Source: Conexibacteraceae bacterium
GTDB taxonomy: Bacteria > Actinomycetota > Thermoleophilia > Solirubrobacterales > Solirubrobacteraceae
Direction: 5' to 3'
NCBI GenBank assembly: GCA_009785395.1
Contig: WQWK01000103.1
Span: 1 to 7,043, forward strand
DNA length: 7,043 bases
In this document: positions 5,577-7,043 of the stretch, one piece after another
Layout of the letters: each line of letters begins with the position of its first letter
Numbering within the stretch: position 1 is the stretch's first letter
Made by a program: the position numbers and the translations under genes
Notes under the pieces: model-generated
Database searches by the model: none
The model's input: the letters and a program-made list of their open reading frames with translations, nothing else
What the model was told of the DNA's origin: nothing

Positions 5577-6287
5577 TCAGGTTCCCAGGTAGGCACGTTG
5601 GACTTCAGGATCGGTGCGCAGACGCTCCGAGTCGCCCTCGAGCACGATCCTGCCGGTCTCCATCACGTAGCCGCGCGAGGAGATGTCGAGCGCATAGTTG
5701 GCGTTCTGCTCTACCAACAGGATCGTCATGCCGTCACGGTTGATCTCGGTGATCGTCTCGTAGATGCGCTGCACCAGGATCGGGGCGATGCCCATCGACG
5801 GCTCGTCGAGCAGCAGCACCTTGGGCTTGGCCATCAGCGCGCGGCCGATCGCGAGCATCTGCTGCTCGCCGCCGGACATCGTGCCGGCCTTCTGCTTCTC
5901 GCGCTCCTTGAGCCGCGGGAACAGGTCGAAGATCCGGTCGAGGTCCGCCGACACGGTCGGATCCTTGCGGCGCCGGTGGGCGCCGAGGTCGAGATTCTCC
6001 CGGACGGTCATGCGGGCGAAGCAATGGCGGCCCTCCGGGGAGAGCGCGATGCCGCGGTCCACGATCTCGTGCGCGGGCACGTGCGTGATGTCCTCGCCGT
6101 CGATCGTGATGCTGCCGCTCGATGCCGGCGTGAGCCCGGTGATCGAGCGCAGGGTCGTCGACTTGCCGGCGCCGTTGGACCCGATCAGGGTCACGACCTC
6201 ACCCTCCGCGACCTGCAGCGAGACGCCCTTGAGCGCCTGGATGCCACCGTAATGGGCCTGGATGTCGTTGACCTCAAGCAGCGCCAT
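5577..6287 (-). CDS. livF: Branched-chain amino acid-type ABC transporter ATPase, LivF family
   Basis: The 236-residue cytoplasmic nucleotide-binding subunit belongs to the hydrophobic amino acid uptake class. It shows Walker A GSNGAGKST (36-44), the LivF-type SPEGRHCF segment in place of a canonical Q-loop (83-90), signature MSGGEQQ (137-143), Walker B VLLLDEP (157-163), the D-loop-adjacent SMGIAP (164-169), and VEQN (192-195), where LivF proteins have Gln instead of the usual switch His. Length is normal. It pairs with LivG as a heterodimer under LivH/LivM permeases; those and the binding protein are not in the window. A GAGAGGA SD (6293-6299) lies 5 nt before the ATG at 6287, which overlaps the livG end by 14 nt. 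Substrate could be Leu/Ile/Val, other amino acids, or urea (UrtE is a close paralogue), and the sequence alone does not decide. Confidence 0.93.
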   Translation of the reverse strand: MALLEVNDIQAHYGGIQALKGVSLQVAEGEVVTLIGSNGAGKSTTLRSITGLTPASSGSITIDGEDITHVPAHEIVDRGIALSPEGRHCFARMTVRENLDLGAHRRRKDPTVSADLDRIFDLFPRLKEREKQKAGTMSGGEQQMLAIGRALMAKPKVLLLDEPSMGIAPILVQRIYETITEINRDGMTILLVEQNANYALDISSRGYVMETGRIVLEGDSERLRTDPEVQRAYLGT

Positions 6288-7043
6288 CGCTGTCCTCTCG
6301 GTCGGGGGTGGGTGGGCGGGAATCCGCTTCCTTGCCGAGGTACGCCTCGATCACCTCAGGGTTCGAGCGGATCTCCGCGGGCGTGCCCTCGGCGATCTTG
6401 ACACCGTGGTCCATCACGGTGATCTGCTCTGAGACGCTCATGATCACCTTCATGTCGTGCTCGATCAGCAGGATCGTCAACCCCAGCTCGTCACGCAGCT
6501 TGAAGAGGAAGTCCTTCAGCTCCTCGGACTCGTGCGGGTTCATGCCGGCGGTCGGCTCGTCGAGCAGCAGCAGCTTCGGATCCGAGGCGAGCGCGCGGGC
6601 GATCTCGACCCGGCGCTGGTCGCCGTAGGAGAGCTCCGTGGACACGCGGCCGGCGTTCTCCGGAGCGATGCCGACGTAGGCGAGCAGCTCGCGCGCCTTC
6701 GTCGTGGCGTCGCGCTCCTCGCGGCGCACCCACGGCGGCCGGAACACCGCGCCGCCGAGGCCCGACTTCATGCGCGAGCTGCGGCCGATCAGCACGTTCT
6801 CGGTGGCGGTCATCGCGCCGAACAGACGGATGTTCTGGAAGGTCCGGGCGATGCCGGCCTTCGTGATCCTGTCGGGCCGCGTGCCGCCGATCTGCTTGCC
6901 CTGGAACAGGATGCGTCCGGAGGTCGGCTTGTAGAGGCCGGTCAGCATGTTGAAGAGCGTCGTCTTGCCGGCGCCGTTGGGCCCGATCACAGACACGATC
7001 GAGCGCTCGGGGACCTCGAGGGAGACGCCGCCGACCGCGGTCA
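6274..7043 (-). CDS. livG: Branched-chain amino acid-type ABC transporter ATPase, LivG family (5' end outside window)
   Basis: The reading frame stays open to the right edge: upstream of the internal GTG at 6996 it continues as TAVGGVSLEVPERSI, the normal LivG lead-in to the P-loop. The true start is therefore beyond 7043 and about 255 residues are visible. Numbering from the edge: Walker A GPNGAGKTT (20-28), Q-loop in RTFQNIRLF (Q69), the LivG-specific signature LSYGDQ (137-142), Walker B LLLLDEP (157-163), and switch H195 in IEHD. The C-terminal GKEADSRPPTPDREDSDGAA is an acidic, Pro-rich extension past the usual EAYLG end. The protein hydrolyses ATP with LivF to drive uptake of hydrophobic amino acids; the urea-type paralogue UrtD is the main alternative. 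Its stop overlaps the livF start by 14 nt, indicating coupled translation. The operon promoter is not in the window. Confidence 0.95.
   Translation of the reverse strand, partial: TAVGGVSLEVPERSIVSVIGPNGAGKTTLFNMLTGLYKPTSGRILFQGKQIGGTRPDRITKAGIARTFQNIRLFGAMTATENVLIGRSSRMKSGLGGAVFRPPWVRREERDATTKARELLAYVGIAPENAGRVSTELSYGDQRRVEIARALASDPKLLLLDEPTAGMNPHESEELKDFLFKLRDELGLTILLIEHDMKVIMSVSEQITVMDHGVKIAEGTPAEIRSNPEVIEAYLGKEADSRPPTPDREDSDGAA
6293..6299 (-). promoter_or_regulatory. livF ribosome binding site
   Basis: GAGAGGA on the minus strand, 5 nt before the livF ATG and inside the 3' end of livG. It is the clearest SD in the window and fixes the livF start. Confidence 0.75.
6304..6320 (+). other. 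G-quadruplex motif with one-base loops at the livG/livF junction
   Basis: The plus strand reads GGGGG-T-GGG-T-GGG-C-GGG, four G-tracts with single-base loops, the class known to form very stable parallel quadruplexes. It is on the template strand for livG and livF, so the mRNA is C-rich here; it encodes the RPPTPD part of the LivG tail. It lies 5 nt upstream (in mRNA sense) of the livF SD. A structure on the template strand could slow transcription between the two genes. Motif seen; effect inferred. Confidence 0.6.

Noticed and set aside
5598..6401. Plus-strand open frame of about 267 codons opposite livF/livG
   Set aside because: Antisense shadow of two clear ABC ATPases; it crosses the junction of both genes and has no motif of its own.
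6994..6996. GTG as the livG start
   Set aside because: Starting here would remove the beta-strands before the P-loop; the frame continues upstream with typical LivG residues to the window edge.
1..7043. CRISPR arrays, tRNA or rRNA genes, transposases, phage or defence genes
   Set aside because: I looked on both strands and saw no regularly spaced repeats, cloverleaf sequence or protein motif for any of these.

Overview
This window reads as ordinary chromosome of a GC-rich bacterium, most likely an actinomycete in the broad sense. The minus-strand block polA, rpsA, coaE matches the order known from Mycobacterium (polA-rpsA-coaE). The S1 protein has the four-S1-domain layout with a degenerate acidic tail seen in Actinomycetota, and DNA polymerase I has a Tyr in the O-helix plus a decayed proofreading domain, as in mycobacteria. 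A deep-branching actinobacterial class such as Thermoleophilia is a guess from overall flavour and cannot be proved from this sequence. No phage, IS element, CRISPR array, tRNA or rRNA is seen.

Layout by coordinate: the start of coaE (1-68, minus, cut by the window edge); rpsA (105-1463, minus); a FAD-dependent, geranylgeranyl-reductase-like oxidoreductase (1493-2683, plus); polA (2617-5310, minus); a 77-residue two-helix membrane protein (5337-5570, minus); livF-type (5577-6287, minus) and livG-type (6274-7043, minus, 5' end outside the window) ABC ATPases. The window is almost fully coding; the longest gap is 36 nt.

Two transcription units are suggested. The first runs livG > livF > small membrane protein > polA, with a 14-nt overlap, a 6-nt gap and a 26-nt gap, so DNA polymerase I may be partly expressed from an amino-acid-transporter operon. 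The second is rpsA > coaE. The flavoprotein gene sits between them on the opposite strand. It starts only 29 nt from rpsA and ends 67 nt inside polA, so both ends are packed against essential genes.

No new multi-gene system is evident. The features that stand out are regulatory and structural: a 15-bp hairpin between rpsA and coaE that buries the coaE GTG start and its only SD-like sequence; a 13-bp perfect inverted repeat inside the decayed exonuclease region of polA; a tight G-quadruplex motif at the livG/livF junction; a TTCG-loop hairpin just past the polA stop but inside the convergent flavoprotein gene; and a probable leaderless start for the flavoprotein.
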